A stretch of DNA of 64,000 nt from Rhodococcus sp. H36-A4 (GCF_027158005.1 NZ_JAPVLQ010000002.1:496001-560000), one strand, 5' to 3'. Positions 1 through 9,613 are shown, counted from the first letter of the stretch. The notes: generated by a model from the letters alone, not told the origin. Numbers and translations are program-made.

Positions 1-20
1 CGCATGGGAGGATCGGAGTC

Positions 21-596
21 ATGTCTCCTACTCTGCACCTGGTCGGCGACCCCGAAGCCGATGCGCTGCTCGCCGAGGACCCTTTCGCGTTGCTGATCGG
101 AATGCTTCTCGATCAGCAGGTTCCGATGGAATCGGCATTCGCCGGTCCCAAGAAGCTCGTCGACCGTCTCGGCGATCTGGACGTCGAGACCATCGCTACG
201 GCCGACCCTGAGGAGTTCGCGGCCGTGTGCGCCATCACGCCTGCAGTACATCGCTTTCCGGCTTCGATGGCCAAACGCATTCAAGGACTCGCGGAATACC
301 TGGTCGAGAACTACGACGGCAACCCGGATCAGATCTGGCGCCGCGAGAGTCCTGACGGACCCGAAGTACTGAAGCGACTGAAGGCTTTGCCTGGATACGG
401 AGATCAGAAGGCCCGCATCTTTCTCGCGTTGCTGGGCAAGCAGATGGGAGTGACGCCCGACGGGTGGCGCAAGGCCGCGGGCGCTTACGGCGACGAGGGA
501 TCGCGGCGGTCGATTGCCGATGTCGTCGACGAGAAGTCGCTCCTCGAGGTCCGTGAATTCAAGAAGGCAGCCAAGGCAGCAGCCAAGAACAAGTGA
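21..596 (+). CDS. HhH-GPD-type base-excision DNA repair protein
   Basis: This 191-residue cytoplasmic protein resembles the short actinobacterial HhH-GPD family, related to endonuclease III/AlkA DNA glycosylases that remove damaged bases. The N-terminal part has the helical LLIGMLLDQQVPMESAF segment typical of the fold. A helix-hairpin-helix-like stretch, LKALPGYGDQKARIF, lies near residues 121-135. The lysine-rich tail (KKAAKAAAKNK) fits nucleic-acid binding. The start is ATG with a strong upstream GGGAGGA. Its stop overlaps the GTG start of the next gene, so the two are probably translationally coupled. I see no proven catalytic Lys/Asp pair, so glycosylase activity is inferred from family only. 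Confidence 0.85.
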   Translation: MSPTLHLVGDPEADALLAEDPFALLIGMLLDQQVPMESAFAGPKKLVDRLGDLDVETIATADPEEFAAVCAITPAVHRFPASMAKRIQGLAEYLVENYDGNPDQIWRRESPDGPEVLKRLKALPGYGDQKARIFLALLGKQMGVTPDGWRKAAGAYGDEGSRRSIADVVDEKSLLEVREFKKAAKAAAKNK

Positions 597-2515
597 CGTA
601 TGAGCACTGGCTGCAGAGCCTCGACGAGGCCTCGCTGGCCTCCCTTCTCCACAAGCGTCTCGACGTGGCACTCGATCCGCCGCCACGCACGTATGCCGCA
701 CTCGGTCACCTCCTGCGGCGGGATCGATCGTTGGATGCCGCCATGCGTGAACTCGACGTGGGTGCCCTCTCATTGCTCGTGATACTCGCTGGAGGCGAAT
801 CGATGTCGCGTTCGGACATCGGCGCAGCGGTCGCGGAGGGGATCCATTGCACGACATCCGATGTAGATCGAGCTGTGGGATCGCTGATCGATCTCGGACT
901 CTGCTCGCCGGTAGGTGCGGGCTACGCCTCCATCGTCGACGACGTAGAACGTCTGAGTCTGCACGCGCTCCTCGAAGTGTCGCAGCCAGTCTTGGTCGAG
1001 CGAGGCGCGGCGAATGTGCAATCTCAGGAACTTGCTGTGGCCGGGTTCTGCGACCTCGTCGAAGCAGTGCTCGTCGAAGTCGATGCAGGCTCTGTGAAAG
1101 CGGTCAGGGCGGGGGGAGTGGGGAGCCGTGAGGTTCGGACGCTTGCCAAGGGCGTCGGTGCTGATGTCGACGTCGTCGAACTGGTTCTCGGTCTCTCCGG
1201 CGAGCTGCGTCTTGTCGAAGCTCGTGCCCCGCTACTGCGATGCACGACCGAGTACGACGAATGGCAATCGATGGACCGGGCAACGAAATACACCAAATTT
1301 GTGGAAGCGTGGTGGTGGTCGGAGGGCGCCGCAACGAATTCCTTGCAAGCGAACGGCAAGCGTGCTCGGATACTCGGTCCGATCGCTCCGAATCCGTCGA
1401 CGGCGGTGCTTCGTCGACGGATGATCGACTCGATCCCGGACGGTGGTTTTCTCGACGTCGACTCGGCTGTGGACTACACGGTGTGGAAGCTGCCCCGGTT
1501 CGCGGCCGAGGCAAACGCCGGTGATGTCGCGGCCGTATGGCGCGAGGCATCCGCACTCGGGATCATCGTCGACGGTGCTCCGACAGACCTGTCACGATTG
1601 CTCGGCAGGCTGGGTACTACCGTCGATGCGACGGTGTTTGCACCCGCGGTGCACGAGCTCGTTCACCGAGCAGAATCAGCAGTGCGGTTGTTGCCCGATC
1701 TCACTGCCGTGGTGTCCGGACCTGTGAGCGAACGTGTTTCGCTGCTTCTCACGGGGGCAGCGACCCGCGAAGCGCGCGGTGCTGCGTCGGCCTGGCGGTT
1801 CAGCGACCGATCGATCCGCGGCTGGCTCGATCGAGGTAGCTCCGGCGAAGAACTACTCGAGTGCTTGGCTGCAACCGCATCGACCGAAATGCCACAGTCA
1901 CTCGAATACTTGATCCGTGACGTCGTGCGCAGGCACGGGACTATCACCGTCGACGGGGTGTCCGGGCGTATCGAGTCTCGAGATGCCGCGCTCATTGCAG
2001 AGATTCATGCGCGCGCACTGTTCGAGGCCGAAAGGTGCGATGACTCAGTCCTGGTCCCGTCGATACCGACGCACAAGGTGCTCGCGGCGTTGCGATCCGC
2101 GGGCTACGCCCCAGTGCTCACCGGCGACTTCGTACCGACAGAGGTGGCCAGGATGGAACCTCGACCGCTACAGCCGCGCATTGTTCCCATCTTGCCGCAA
2201 CGCACCGATGTCGGGGAGTTGGCGCGCGCCCTCGTGACAGGTGTTCCAGCCGAAGTCGATGTAGCCCGATTGGCTGCGCGTGTGAAGACCGTTCATCACC
2301 TCCCGGCCCGAGATGCCGATGCCCTCGCTGGGGCCATCGCGCTCGGCACCGTGGTGACGGTCGATGTACTTACCGCGGGCGTGGGCATCGTCAAGGACAC
2401 GATCGGTGACATCCTTCTCGATTCCGGTACGTTGCATGCCTGGTCGGAACGGTTGCAGACCAGGCGGAGTATCGAGATCTCGAACATCCGGATGGTCGTG
2501 ACACCGCGGTTGTGA
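593..2515 (+). CDS. Helicase-associated (XPB/Ssl2 N-terminal-like) protein
   Basis: This 640-residue protein resembles the actinobacterial helicase-associated family (M. tuberculosis Rv0862c type), which carries an XPB/Ssl2-like N-terminal domain but no helicase motor. I see no Walker A motif. The N-terminal half reads as winged-helix-like repeats (LDAAMRELDVGALSLLVIL, then SDIGAAVAEG). The C-terminal part has beta-rich segments ending in ISNIRMVVTPRL. The GTG start overlaps the preceding TGA (GTGA), which fixes the start. In mycobacteria this family sits beside the XPB helicase gene and fadB/fadA; here fadA/fadB are about 3 kb downstream but no XPB gene is present. The exact role is unknown; a DNA-repair link is inferred from its neighbours. 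Confidence 0.75.
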   Translation: MTYEHWLQSLDEASLASLLHKRLDVALDPPPRTYAALGHLLRRDRSLDAAMRELDVGALSLLVILAGGESMSRSDIGAAVAEGIHCTTSDVDRAVGSLIDLGLCSPVGAGYASIVDDVERLSLHALLEVSQPVLVERGAANVQSQELAVAGFCDLVEAVLVEVDAGSVKAVRAGGVGSREVRTLAKGVGADVDVVELVLGLSGELRLVEARAPLLRCTTEYDEWQSMDRATKYTKFVEAWWWSEGAATNSLQANGKRARILGPIAPNPSTAVLRRRMIDSIPDGGFLDVDSAVDYTVWKLPRFAAEANAGDVAAVWREASALGIIVDGAPTDLSRLLGRLGTTVDATVFAPAVHELVHRAESAVRLLPDLTAVVSGPVSERVSLLLTGAATREARGAASAWRFSDRSIRGWLDRGSSGEELLECLAATASTEMPQSLEYLIRDVVRRHGTITVDGVSGRIESRDAALIAEIHARALFEAERCDDSVLVPSIPTHKVLAALRSAGYAPVLTGDFVPTEVARMEPRPLQPRIVPILPQRTDVGELARALVTGVPAEVDVARLAARVKTVHHLPARDADALAGAIALGTVVTVDVLTAGVGIVKDTIGDILLDSGTLHAWSERLQTRRSIEISNIRMVVTPRL

Positions 2516-2569
2516 ACTCGAGGTTGGGCCATCGACGCCGATGTCGGCACTCGCCGGTACCCTTTCGGC

Positions 2570-4933
2570 GTGGCTCTCTACCGGAAGTACCGTCCTGCGA
2601 CGTTCGCTGAGGTTGTCGGGCAGGAGCACGTCACCGAGCCCTTGAGTGTGGCGCTCAACTCCAACCGAATCAACCACGCCTACCTCTTCTCCGGCCCACG
2701 TGGCTGCGGCAAGACTTCGTCGGCACGCATCCTCGCGCGGTCGTTGAACTGCGCCGAGGGCCCTACCTCCACACCTTGTGGGGTGTGCAATTCCTGTGTC
2801 GCGCTCGCACCGGGTGGCCCCGGAAACTTCGACGTCGTAGAGATGGATGCAGCAAGTCACGGCGGCGTCGACGATGCTCGTGATCTTCGGGACAAAGCGG
2901 TGTACGCACCCGCCGAGTCGCGCTACGTCATCTTCATCATCGACGAGGCGCACATGGTGACCACGGCGGGCTTCAACGCGCTGCTCAAGGTGGTCGAGGA
3001 GCCGCCGGAGCACCTGGTCTTCATTTTCGCCACCACCGAGCCGGAGAAGGTGCTGCCGACCATTCGGTCACGCACGCACCATTACCCGTTCCGGTTGCTG
3101 CCCCCGTCGACCATGCGCGGACTGCTCGAGAAGATCTGTGCGCAGGAGAACGCGATCGTCGCGGATCCAGTGTTTCCGCTCGTCATCCGGGCAGGAGGTG
3201 GATCGCCGCGTGACTCGCTGAGCGTGTTGGATCAGCTTCTCGCGGGCGCTGGTCCGGAGGGCGTGACGTACCCGCGGGCGTTGTCCTTGCTCGGAGTCAC
3301 CGATGTCGCTTTGATCGACGAGGCAGTCGACGCTCTCGCAGCCGGCGACGGTGGCTCCCTTTTCGGCACCATCGACAAGGTCGTCGACGCCGGTCACGAC
3401 CCCCGCAGGTTCGCCGCTGACCTCCTCGAACGGCTGCGCGACCTTATCCTGATGCGTGCCGTGCCCGACGCCGGGGAACGCGGTCTGGTCGATGTGCCTG
3501 GCGACGTGCTCGAACGACTCCGTGACGAGTCGACGCGCATCGGCGCGGCAACCTTGGCGCGGTACGCGGAAATCGTGCACTCCGGATTGGGGGAGATGCG
3601 TGGCGCCACGGCACCGCGACTTCTCCTCGAGGTGATGTGTGCACGCATGCTTCTGCCGTCCGCTTCCGACGCCGAATCTGCTGTGCTGCAACGTCTCGAG
3701 CGTCTGGAACGGCGTCTCGACGTGACCCTTCCCGCCGGTGAGCAGGCCGCGGTCGATCGGGCCGCGGTCGATCGGGCCGCGGTCGTCGAAAATGCGGCCC
3801 CTAGGCGGATCGAGGCGTCGGCACCAACGGCCCCGGTGGAGGACACTCCGTCGAAGTTCGTCCGCCCCTCGCAACGGCCCGTGGCTGAGGCACCTACGCC
3901 AGCCGTGCCTGCACCTACGCCCGCTGCGGCACCTGCCACGCCCACGCCCACGTCCCCGCCTTCGGTGACCGTGCCTGTGCCGGCGCCCATCGTGACGCCG
4001 GAGCCGGAACCACAGCCCGAGCCGGAACCACAGCCCGAGCCGGAACCACAGCCCGAGCCGGAACCACAGCCGGAACGGCAGCCTGAGCCCGAGCCGGTCC
4101 ACGTGGCGGAGCCAATGCCGAATGCTGTGCCCGAACCGAGTGCGGAGCCTGCGCTCGTCGCCAGTCACGAGTCGCCTTCGGTGCCCGAGCCGGCTCTTGT
4201 ATCTCAGCCGGAGCGAGAGCCCGAGACTGAATCCAAGCCCGAGCCTTCAGCTGTAGTTGAGCCGGTTGTCAGTGAGCCGGTTGTGACTGAGCCTGAGCCC
4301 GCGCCGGCTCCCGTCGCAGAGTCGAATCAACCCGACGCGGCGGCGGTACGTGCGGTGTGGTCCGAGGTCAGGACCAAGGTTCGTGAGCGCAGCCGTACGG
4401 TCGAGGTCATGTTGTCCGGGGCGTCGGTGCGCGCCGTCGACATCGATTCGATCACCCTCGGCCACGACTCGGCTCCGCTGGCCAAGAGGCTTGGGGAACC
4501 GCGAAACGCCGATGTCATTCGCGACGCATTGCGTGATGTGTTCGGAGTCGATTGGGCTGTGACCTGCGTCGTGGGTGCGACTGCACCGACCGAAGAGGCC
4601 ACGGTATCAAAGGGTGGTCCCGAGGCTCCGAAAGCCCCGTCGACGAAATTCTCACGACCGAGCCAGAGCAACAAGACGGCGCGAACGACCGAAGATGCGT
4701 TCGGGTCGGCGGGGGATGGATCGGGGTACGAAGATATTCCGCCACCTGAAGCGCCGGACTACCCTGACGACCCCGAGCCGACAGGTCCGCCACCGCCGGA
4801 AACCGCTGAGGACGAGGAAGAGCTCATGAAGGCGGCCGCGGAGCCAGCGGATCCGTCGATCAGGCGCGACCCGGATACCGTGGCGCTGGAGTTGATCCAA
4901 ACCCAGCTGGGCGGAACTCCTCTGAAGGAGTAG
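2570..4933 (+). CDS. dnaX: DNA polymerase III subunit gamma/tau
   Basis: This is the clamp-loader ATPase of the replisome, 787 residues. Visible features are Walker A GPRGCGKT (about 42-49), four zinc-binding cysteines at 61, 70, 73 and 76, Walker B/DEAH IIDEAH near 124, and an SRx sensor (SRT, 167-169). The middle of the protein (about 400-560) is a Pro/Glu/Ala-rich linker with an exact 18-bp tandem repeat, followed by a tau-like C-terminal domain around 575-660 and an acidic tail. The start is GTG at 2570, giving the canonical MALYRKYRP N-terminus. Long length and linker are usual for actinobacterial DnaX. The 4.5S RNA gene that often precedes dnaX in mycobacteria is not present in the 54-bp upstream gap. 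Confidence 0.97.
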   Translation: MALYRKYRPATFAEVVGQEHVTEPLSVALNSNRINHAYLFSGPRGCGKTSSARILARSLNCAEGPTSTPCGVCNSCVALAPGGPGNFDVVEMDAASHGGVDDARDLRDKAVYAPAESRYVIFIIDEAHMVTTAGFNALLKVVEEPPEHLVFIFATTEPEKVLPTIRSRTHHYPFRLLPPSTMRGLLEKICAQENAIVADPVFPLVIRAGGGSPRDSLSVLDQLLAGAGPEGVTYPRALSLLGVTDVALIDEAVDALAAGDGGSLFGTIDKVVDAGHDPRRFAADLLERLRDLILMRAVPDAGERGLVDVPGDVLERLRDESTRIGAATLARYAEIVHSGLGEMRGATAPRLLLEVMCARMLLPSASDAESAVLQRLERLERRLDVTLPAGEQAAVDRAAVDRAAVVENAAPRRIEASAPTAPVEDTPSKFVRPSQRPVAEAPTPAVPAPTPAAAPATPTPTSPPSVTVPVPAPIVTPEPEPQPEPEPQPEPEPQPEPEPQPERQPEPEPVHVAEPMPNAVPEPSAEPALVASHESPSVPEPALVSQPEREPETESKPEPSAVVEPVVSEPVVTEPEPAPAPVAESNQPDAAAVRAVWSEVRTKVRERSRTVEVMLSGASVRAVDIDSITLGHDSAPLAKRLGEPRNADVIRDALRDVFGVDWAVTCVVGATAPTEEATVSKGGPEAPKAPSTKFSRPSQSNKTARTTEDAFGSAGDGSGYEDIPPPEAPDYPDDPEPTGPPPPETAEDEEELMKAAAEPADPSIRRDPDTVALELIQTQLGGTPLKE
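4001..4072 (+). repeat. Four 18-bp tandem repeats inside dnaX
   Basis: Unit gagccggaaccacagccc is repeated four times head to tail; the last copy has one base change. It encodes EPEPQP repeats (residues about 478-501) in the flexible linker between the gamma and tau parts. Being a multiple of 3, copy number can vary without a frameshift. Confidence 0.9.
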
Positions 4934-4967
4934 CGCTGCTCGTAACGGAGAAATCCGCTCAGGCGAA

Positions 4968-5002
4968 GTTGTCGCCGAGTGCGCTCTTGTGCACTCGACA
5001 AC
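4968..5002. terminator. Hairpin between dnaX and the convergent small gene
   Basis: Arms at 4968-4982 and 4991-5002 pair over 12 bp with a 3-base bulge and an 8-base loop. There is no long T-run, as is common in actinobacteria. It lies between two convergent genes and could act in both directions. Confidence 0.5.
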
Positions 5003-5008
5003 AAGGAG

Positions 5009-5242
5009 CTAGGCCGGCTCGATATCTTCCGGATCCACGAATACGAGGCGTCCGTCGTCGAGCGCGACCGCATATCGACGGGCGAGAGCCCAGCCACGAT
5101 CTGTCACCGAGGCTTGTTGGTCGCCGAAGTCTTCCTTGACTACGCCGGACTCTTTTGGCCACTGCTCGCGCGAGAGCTCGGCATCGGAGCTGTAACGGAC
5201 CTTCACATGTGCGCCGACAGCAACGGGCTGCTGGGTGTCCAT
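5009..5242 (-). CDS. Small conserved hypothetical protein
   Basis: This is a 77-residue soluble protein of unknown function. It looks like a small beta-barrel: VAVGAHVKVRYSSD near the N-terminus, then VVKEDFGDQ, ARRYAVALDDGRLVFVDPEDIEPA at the end, which suggests an SH3-like fold. I chose ATG at 5242 because AGGAG lies nine bases upstream; ATG at 5248 and a longer frame to 5266 are possible. It is convergent with dnaX and divergent from fadA. No signal peptide or membrane segment is seen. I do not recognise a named family. Confidence 0.6.
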   Translation of the reverse strand: MDTQQPVAVGAHVKVRYSSDAELSREQWPKESGVVKEDFGDQQASVTDRGWALARRYAVALDDGRLVFVDPEDIEPA

Positions 5243-5370
5243 GGACATCAACTCCTGATCTTCCACAAATATCCCCCCGCTATGTCGATTGTAGGTCTAC
5301 CCAGCACCTTCGAAACCCAAACTGCCCGTTCGGTCACAGACAATGCTCGTTTAGGTCCTGTCGCTTCTGC

Positions 5371-5384
5371 GGTAACACGTTCTA
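5371..5384. promoter_or_regulatory. KstR-like half-perfect operator upstream of fadA
   Basis: ggtaacacgttcta matches the mycobacterial/rhodococcal KstR consensus TnnAACnnGTTnnA at every fixed position but the first. It lies about 92 bp upstream of the fadA start in a region divergent from the small gene at 5242. Regulation of fadAB by KstR or a related TetR-type repressor is inferred. Confidence 0.4.
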
Positions 5385-5475
5385 GTCTGTACACAGCCGA
5401 GGTGTATTCCTCGTGTCCTGCAGCGTCCTGACCGGCGCTGCCACCGAAATCAGTACGTGGAAGGAACTGCACGCT

Positions 5476-6687
5476 GTGACTACAGAGGCGTTCATTTACG
5501 AAGCCATCAGAACCCCGCGCGGTAAAGGGAAGAACGGCTCGCTGCATTCCGTGAAGCCGCTCTCGCTGGTTACCGGGCTGATCGACGAACTTCGTCGTCG
5601 ATTCCCGGATCTGGACGAGAACCGCATCTCGGACCTGATCCTGGGCGTCGTGTCGCCGGTAGGCGATCAGGGCATGGACATTGCCCGCACCGCCGTTCTC
5701 GCCGCGAAGATGCCGGACACCGTGGGCGGACTCCAGCTCAACCGGTTCTGCGCTTCCGGTCTCGAAGCAATCAACCTCGCCGCACAGAAGGTGCGCTCGG
5801 GCTGGGATGAGCTCGTGATCGCAGGCGGCGTCGAATCGATGTCTCGTGTTCCGATGGGTAGCGACGGTGGCGCGTGGGCGATGGATCCTGCAACCAACTA
5901 CGACACCTACTTCGCCCCGCAGGGGATCGGCGCCGACCTGATCGCGACGATCGAGGGCTTCACTCGCGAAGACGTCGACGCATACGCAGTGCAGTCGCAG
6001 GAGCGCGCGGCAGCAGCATGGTCGGGTGGATACTTCGCCAAGTCGGTCGTGCCCGTCACAGATCAGAATGGTCTGCTCATCCTCGATCAGGACGAGCACA
6101 TGCGTCCGGGAAGTACCGTCGAATCGCTCGGCAAGCTGAACCCGGCGTTCGCCGGAGTTGGCGCCATGGGCGGATTCGACGACGTCGCGCTGCAGAAGTA
6201 CCACTGGATCGACAAGATCAAGCACGTGCACACCGGTGGTAACAGTTCCGGCATCGTCGACGGTGCAGCCCTCGTTCTTGTCGGCAGCGAGCAGGCAGGC
6301 AAAGACCTGAATCTCGTTCCGCGAGCGCGTGTCGTAGCAACCGCGACGAGCGGCGCCGACACCACCATCATGCTCACCGGACCGACACCGGCAGCGAAGA
6401 AGGCTCTTGCGGCGGCAGGCCTGACCGTCGACGACATCGATCTCTTCGAGTTGAACGAGGCGTTCGCCTCGGTCGTGCTGCGGTTCCAGAAGGACCTGAA
6501 CATCCCGAACGAGAAGCTCAACGTCAACGGCGGAGCTATCGCTATGGGTCACCCGCTGGGCGCCACCGGAGCCATGATCACCGGAACTGTGCTCGACGAG
6601 CTCGAGCGCCGCGGCGGCCGTTACGCACTCATCACCCTGTGCATCGGCGGCGGCATGGGCGTTGCCACCATCATCGAGCGAGTCTGA
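5476..6687 (+). CDS. fadA: Acetyl-CoA acetyltransferase (thiolase) of beta-oxidation
   Basis: This 403-residue thiolase catalyses the last step of fatty-acid beta-oxidation, cleaving 3-ketoacyl-CoA to acetyl-CoA and a shortened acyl-CoA. The three catalytic elements are present: acyl-accepting Cys92 in LNRFCASG, His359 in [11 protein letters not shown], and Cys389 in [11 protein letters not shown] at 5476 was chosen because GGAAGGA lies just upstream and it gives the family-typical N-terminus ([16 protein letters not shown]). fadB follows after 9 bp, so the pair forms an operon equivalent to mycobacterial Rv0859-Rv0860. A KstR-like palindrome lies upstream. Length is normal for the family. 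Confidence 0.95.
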   Translation: MTTEAFIYEAIRTPRGKGKNGSLHSVKPLSLVTGLIDELRRRFPDLDENRISDLILGVVSPVGDQGMDIARTAVLAAKMPDTVGGLQLNRFCASGLEAINLAAQKVRSGWDELVIAGGVESMSRVPMGSDGGAWAMDPATNYDTYFAPQGIGADLIATIEGFTREDVDAYAVQSQERAAAAWSGGYFAKSVVPVTDQNGLLILDQDEHMRPGSTVESLGKLNPAFAGVGAMGGFDDVALQKYHWIDKIKHVHTGGNSSGIVDGAALVLVGSEQAGKDLNLVPRARVVATATSGADTTIMLTGPTPAAKKALAAAGLTVDDIDLFELNEAFASVVLRFQKDLNIPNEKLNVNGGAIAMGHPLGATGAMITGTVLDELERRGGRYALITLCIGGGMGVATIIERV

Positions 6688-6696
6688 GGCGGAGAC

Positions 6697-8853
6697 ATGA
6701 CAAACACTGAAGCAAGCAAAGACAACATGATCAAGTGGGAGCAGGACTCCGACGGCATCGTCGTGCTCACGATGGACGACCCCAACCAGGGCGCCAACAC
6801 GATGAACCAGCTGTACAAGGACTCGATGGCCACTACCATCGACCGTCTCGAAGCCGAAAAAGACTCGATCACGGGTGTAGTCATCACCTCCGCGAAGAAG
6901 ACCTTCTTCGCCGGTGGCGACCTGAAGAACATGATGAAGATCGGACCCGACGACGCACAGCAGGTGTTCGACGAGGCCCAGAACCTCAAAGCGCAGCTGC
7001 GCCGCATAGAGAAGCTCGGCACCCCCGTCGTCGCAGCTATCAACGGTGCTGCACTCGGCGGTGGTTTCGAAATCGCACTCGCAACGCATCACCGTATTGC
7101 GGCGAACGTATCCGGAGTCCAGCTCGGCCTCCCCGAGGTCTCCCTCGGACTGCTTCCCGGTGGCGGTGGCGTCACACGCATCACCCGCCTCCTCGGCATC
7201 CAGACCGGCTTCATGACGGTCCTCGCCCAGGGCACCCGATTCCGTCCCGACAAGGCGCTCGAGATCGGTCTCGTCCACGAACTCGTCGACAGCATCGACG
7301 CGCTCGTACCGGCAGCCAAGGCGTGGATCAAGGCCAATCCAGAGGGCGGCGTCGCTCCTTGGGACGTCAAGGGCTACAAGATTCCAGGTGGAACACCGTC
7401 GAGTCCAGCGATGGCCGCGGTTCTGCCTGCCTTCCCCTCGAACCTGCGCAAGCAGCTCAAGGGTGCACCGATGCCCGCGCCGCGTGCAATCCTCGCCGCT
7501 GCAGTCGAAGGGGCCCAGGTCGACTTCGACAACGCGTCGACCATCGAGTCGCGGTACTTCACCGAGTTGGTCACCGGGCAGATCTCGAAGAACATGATTC
7601 AGGCGTTCTTCTTCGACATTCAGGCGATCAACGCAGGCAAGTCGCGTCCGGACGGTATCGAGAAGACGAAGTTCACCAAGGTCGCAGTCCTCGGTGCAGG
7701 CATGATGGGCGCCGGAATTGCCTACGTGTGCGCAAAGGCCGGCATCGACGTCGTGCTCAAGGACATAGCCATCGAGTCTGCGCAGAAGGGCAAGGCGTAC
7801 TCCGAGGCCATCGAGGCCAAGGCACTCTCGCGTGGGAAGACCACCCAGGAGAAGTCCGACGCACTGCTGGCTCGGATCCACCCGACCGCCGATGCCAAGG
7901 ATGTCGAAGGCGCCGATCTCGTCATCGAGGCAGTCTTCGAGTCCGAGGAGCTCAAGCAGAAGGTGTTCCAGGAGATCGAGGACCTCGTCGATCCGACGTC
8001 GTTGCTCGGCTCGAACACCTCGACGCTGCCGATCACGAGCCTGGCGAAGGGAATCAAGCGCCAGGAAGACTTCATCGGGATCCACTTCTTCAGCCCGGTC
8101 GACAAGATGCCGCTAGTGGAGATCATTCGCGGTGAGAAGACGTCGGACGCTGCTCTGGCAAAGGCATTCGACCTGGTCCAGCTCATCAAGAAGACCCCGA
8201 TCGTTGTCAACGACAGCCGTGGATTCTTCACCTCGCGCGTCATCGGCACCTTCATCAACGAGGCAATCGCGATGCTCGGCGAGGGCGTCGAGCCGGCATC
8301 CATCGAGCAGGCAGGTCTACAAGCGGGCTACCCTGCAGCGCCGCTGCAGCTCTCGGATGAGCTGACGCTGACGCTGATGCAGAAGATCCGCAAGGAAACC
8401 GCGGACTCGGTGATCGCCGCAGGCGGCACTCCTGCTGAGGATCCGGCTGGTGCGGTCATCAACAAGATGGTCGACGAGTTCGAGCGTCCCAGCAAGCTCA
8501 AGGGTGCAGGCTTCTACGAGTACGCCGACGGCAAGCGCACCGGCCTGTGGCCCGGACTGCGTGATGCGTTCAAGTCGGGTACCTCGGAAGCTCCGTTCGA
8601 GGATCTCATCGAGCGCATGCTCTTCATCGAGGCACTCGAGACGCAGAAGTGCTTCGACGAAGGCGTGCTGACTTCCACGGCCGACGCCAACATCGGGTCC
8701 ATCTTCGGCATCGGGTACCCAGCCTGGACCGGCGGCGTACACCAGTACATCGTCGGCTACAAGGGTGGTCAGGCGGGCTTCGTTGCGCGCGCCGACGAGC
8801 TCGCGGCCAAGTACGGCGAGCGGTTCACAGCGCCGGACTCGCTCCGCTCCTAG
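6697..8853 (+). CDS. fadB: Multifunctional enoyl-CoA hydratase / 3-hydroxyacyl-CoA dehydrogenase
   Basis: This 718-residue two-domain enzyme performs the hydration and NAD-dependent oxidation steps of beta-oxidation and supplies 3-ketoacyl-CoA to FadA. The N-terminal crotonase domain (about 1-300) has the oxyanion-hole segment GAALGGGFEIALA and PEVSLGLLPGGGG. The Rossmann fold begins near residue 329 with VLGAGMMGAGIAYVCAKAG, and the dehydrogenase signature IGIHFFSPVDKMPLVEII follows. The C-terminal helical dimerisation domains reach the end. The start is ATG after GGCGGAGAC, 9 bp behind fadA. The order hydratase-then-dehydrogenase is that of FadB/mitochondrial alpha subunit. Confidence 0.95.
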   Translation: MTNTEASKDNMIKWEQDSDGIVVLTMDDPNQGANTMNQLYKDSMATTIDRLEAEKDSITGVVITSAKKTFFAGGDLKNMMKIGPDDAQQVFDEAQNLKAQLRRIEKLGTPVVAAINGAALGGGFEIALATHHRIAANVSGVQLGLPEVSLGLLPGGGGVTRITRLLGIQTGFMTVLAQGTRFRPDKALEIGLVHELVDSIDALVPAAKAWIKANPEGGVAPWDVKGYKIPGGTPSSPAMAAVLPAFPSNLRKQLKGAPMPAPRAILAAAVEGAQVDFDNASTIESRYFTELVTGQISKNMIQAFFFDIQAINAGKSRPDGIEKTKFTKVAVLGAGMMGAGIAYVCAKAGIDVVLKDIAIESAQKGKAYSEAIEAKALSRGKTTQEKSDALLARIHPTADAKDVEGADLVIEAVFESEELKQKVFQEIEDLVDPTSLLGSNTSTLPITSLAKGIKRQEDFIGIHFFSPVDKMPLVEIIRGEKTSDAALAKAFDLVQLIKKTPIVVNDSRGFFTSRVIGTFINEAIAMLGEGVEPASIEQAGLQAGYPAAPLQLSDELTLTLMQKIRKETADSVIAAGGTPAEDPAGAVINKMVDEFERPSKLKGAGFYEYADGKRTGLWPGLRDAFKSGTSEAPFEDLIERMLFIEALETQKCFDEGVLTSTADANIGSIFGIGYPAWTGGVHQYIVGYKGGQAGFVARADELAAKYGERFTAPDSLRS

Positions 8854-8867
8854 TAGGACAAACGTGC

Positions 8868-8903
8868 GAGTGGGGACACGTCTTACACGACGTATCCCCA
8901 CTC
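8868..8903. terminator. Bidirectional hairpin between fadB and gntR
   Basis: 15-base arms at 8868-8882 and 8889-8903 pair with one mismatch around a 6-base loop. The hairpin touches the stop codon of the convergent regulator gene and probably ends both transcripts. Confidence 0.7.
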
Positions 8904-9579
8904 ACATGTCGCGGTACGCGATCAAACGCTCGGCGCCGTCGGTGAATTGCTTGCGCATCAAAGTGCAGGCCGCGTCGACGTCGCCGGCGTCCAGGGCCTC
9001 GATCAGCTGCTCGTGGTTGCGCACGGCCGCGCGGCCCCATTCGGGGTCCGACGCATAGAGTCGGGTGGGGGTGTAGCGAGTCGCGTTGTTGAGAAACCAC
9101 GCCAACTTGCTCGCCTCGGCCAGTCTGTTGATTACTCGGTGGAACTCGAACTCGTTGATTTCGACTTCCTCGGCCTTCCCGTTTGCCACGGCGGCGGCTA
9201 AAGACGCATTGAACTGTCTCAGCTCGGCGATCTCCGACTCGCCGATTTTCGGTGCCGCGCGCCGAACCAACTCGACGGCAATCCGGCCCTGCAGCCAAAA
9301 GATGTCCACGATGTCGGCTGGAGTCAGTTCCGAGACCACGTATCCGCGATGCGGTACGAGCTCGACCATTCCCTCGCCTCGAAGCGTCAGCAAAGCCTCT
9401 CGAACCGGCGTGACGCTGACACCGAGTTCGGCCGCCGTCTCGTCCAATCGGATGTAGTCGCCGGGGCTGACTTCTCCGGACATGACGAGATGCCGCACAT
9501 GGCCCGCAACGTCCTCGGACAGCTGTGGCCGCCGACGCAGAGCTGATGCTGCGGTAGTTGTGCGCGCTCTACCTGCCAT
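8902..9579 (-). CDS. GntR-family regulator, FadR/FCD subfamily
   Basis: This 225-residue DNA-binding regulator has an N-terminal winged helix (RPQLSEDVAGHVRHLVMSG, then ELGVSVTPVREALLTLRGEG) and a C-terminal all-helical FCD ligand domain with metal-site type histidines (EFEFHRVINRL, RNHEQLIEAL). FCD regulators sense small organic acids or acyl-CoAs. It is convergent with fadB and lies 34 bp upstream of the antiporter genes on the same strand. A clear paralogue lies at 16297-16986, with more than half of positions identical by eye, suggesting a local duplication and related ligands. Its target is not evident; fadAB is a candidate only by proximity. Confidence 0.9.
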   Translation of the reverse strand: MAGRARTTTAASALRRRPQLSEDVAGHVRHLVMSGEVSPGDYIRLDETAAELGVSVTPVREALLTLRGEGMVELVPHRGYVVSELTPADIVDIFWLQGRIAVELVRRAAPKIGESEIAELRQFNASLAAAVANGKAEEVEINEFEFHRVINRLAEASKLAWFLNNATRYTPTRLYASDPEWGRAAVRNHEQLIEALDAGDVDAACTLMRKQFTDGAERLIAYRDM

Positions 9580-9613
9580 GACGATCAGCCAATCACAGTG
9601 TGTAGGTCTGCAC

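Noticed and set aside
2516-2569. 4.5S SRP RNA gene expected beside dnaX in mycobacteria
   Set aside because: The 54-bp gap is too short and no GGAAG-tetraloop hairpin is seen.
4001-4072. Possible CRISPR-like array
   Set aside because: The units are contiguous 18-bp coding repeats without spacers inside dnaX.
5248-8085. Very long open frame on the minus strand across fadA-fadB
   Set aside because: It lies antisense to two clearly conserved genes, its translation matches no family and is rich in His/Arg/Gly, as expected from a shadow of GC-rich codons.
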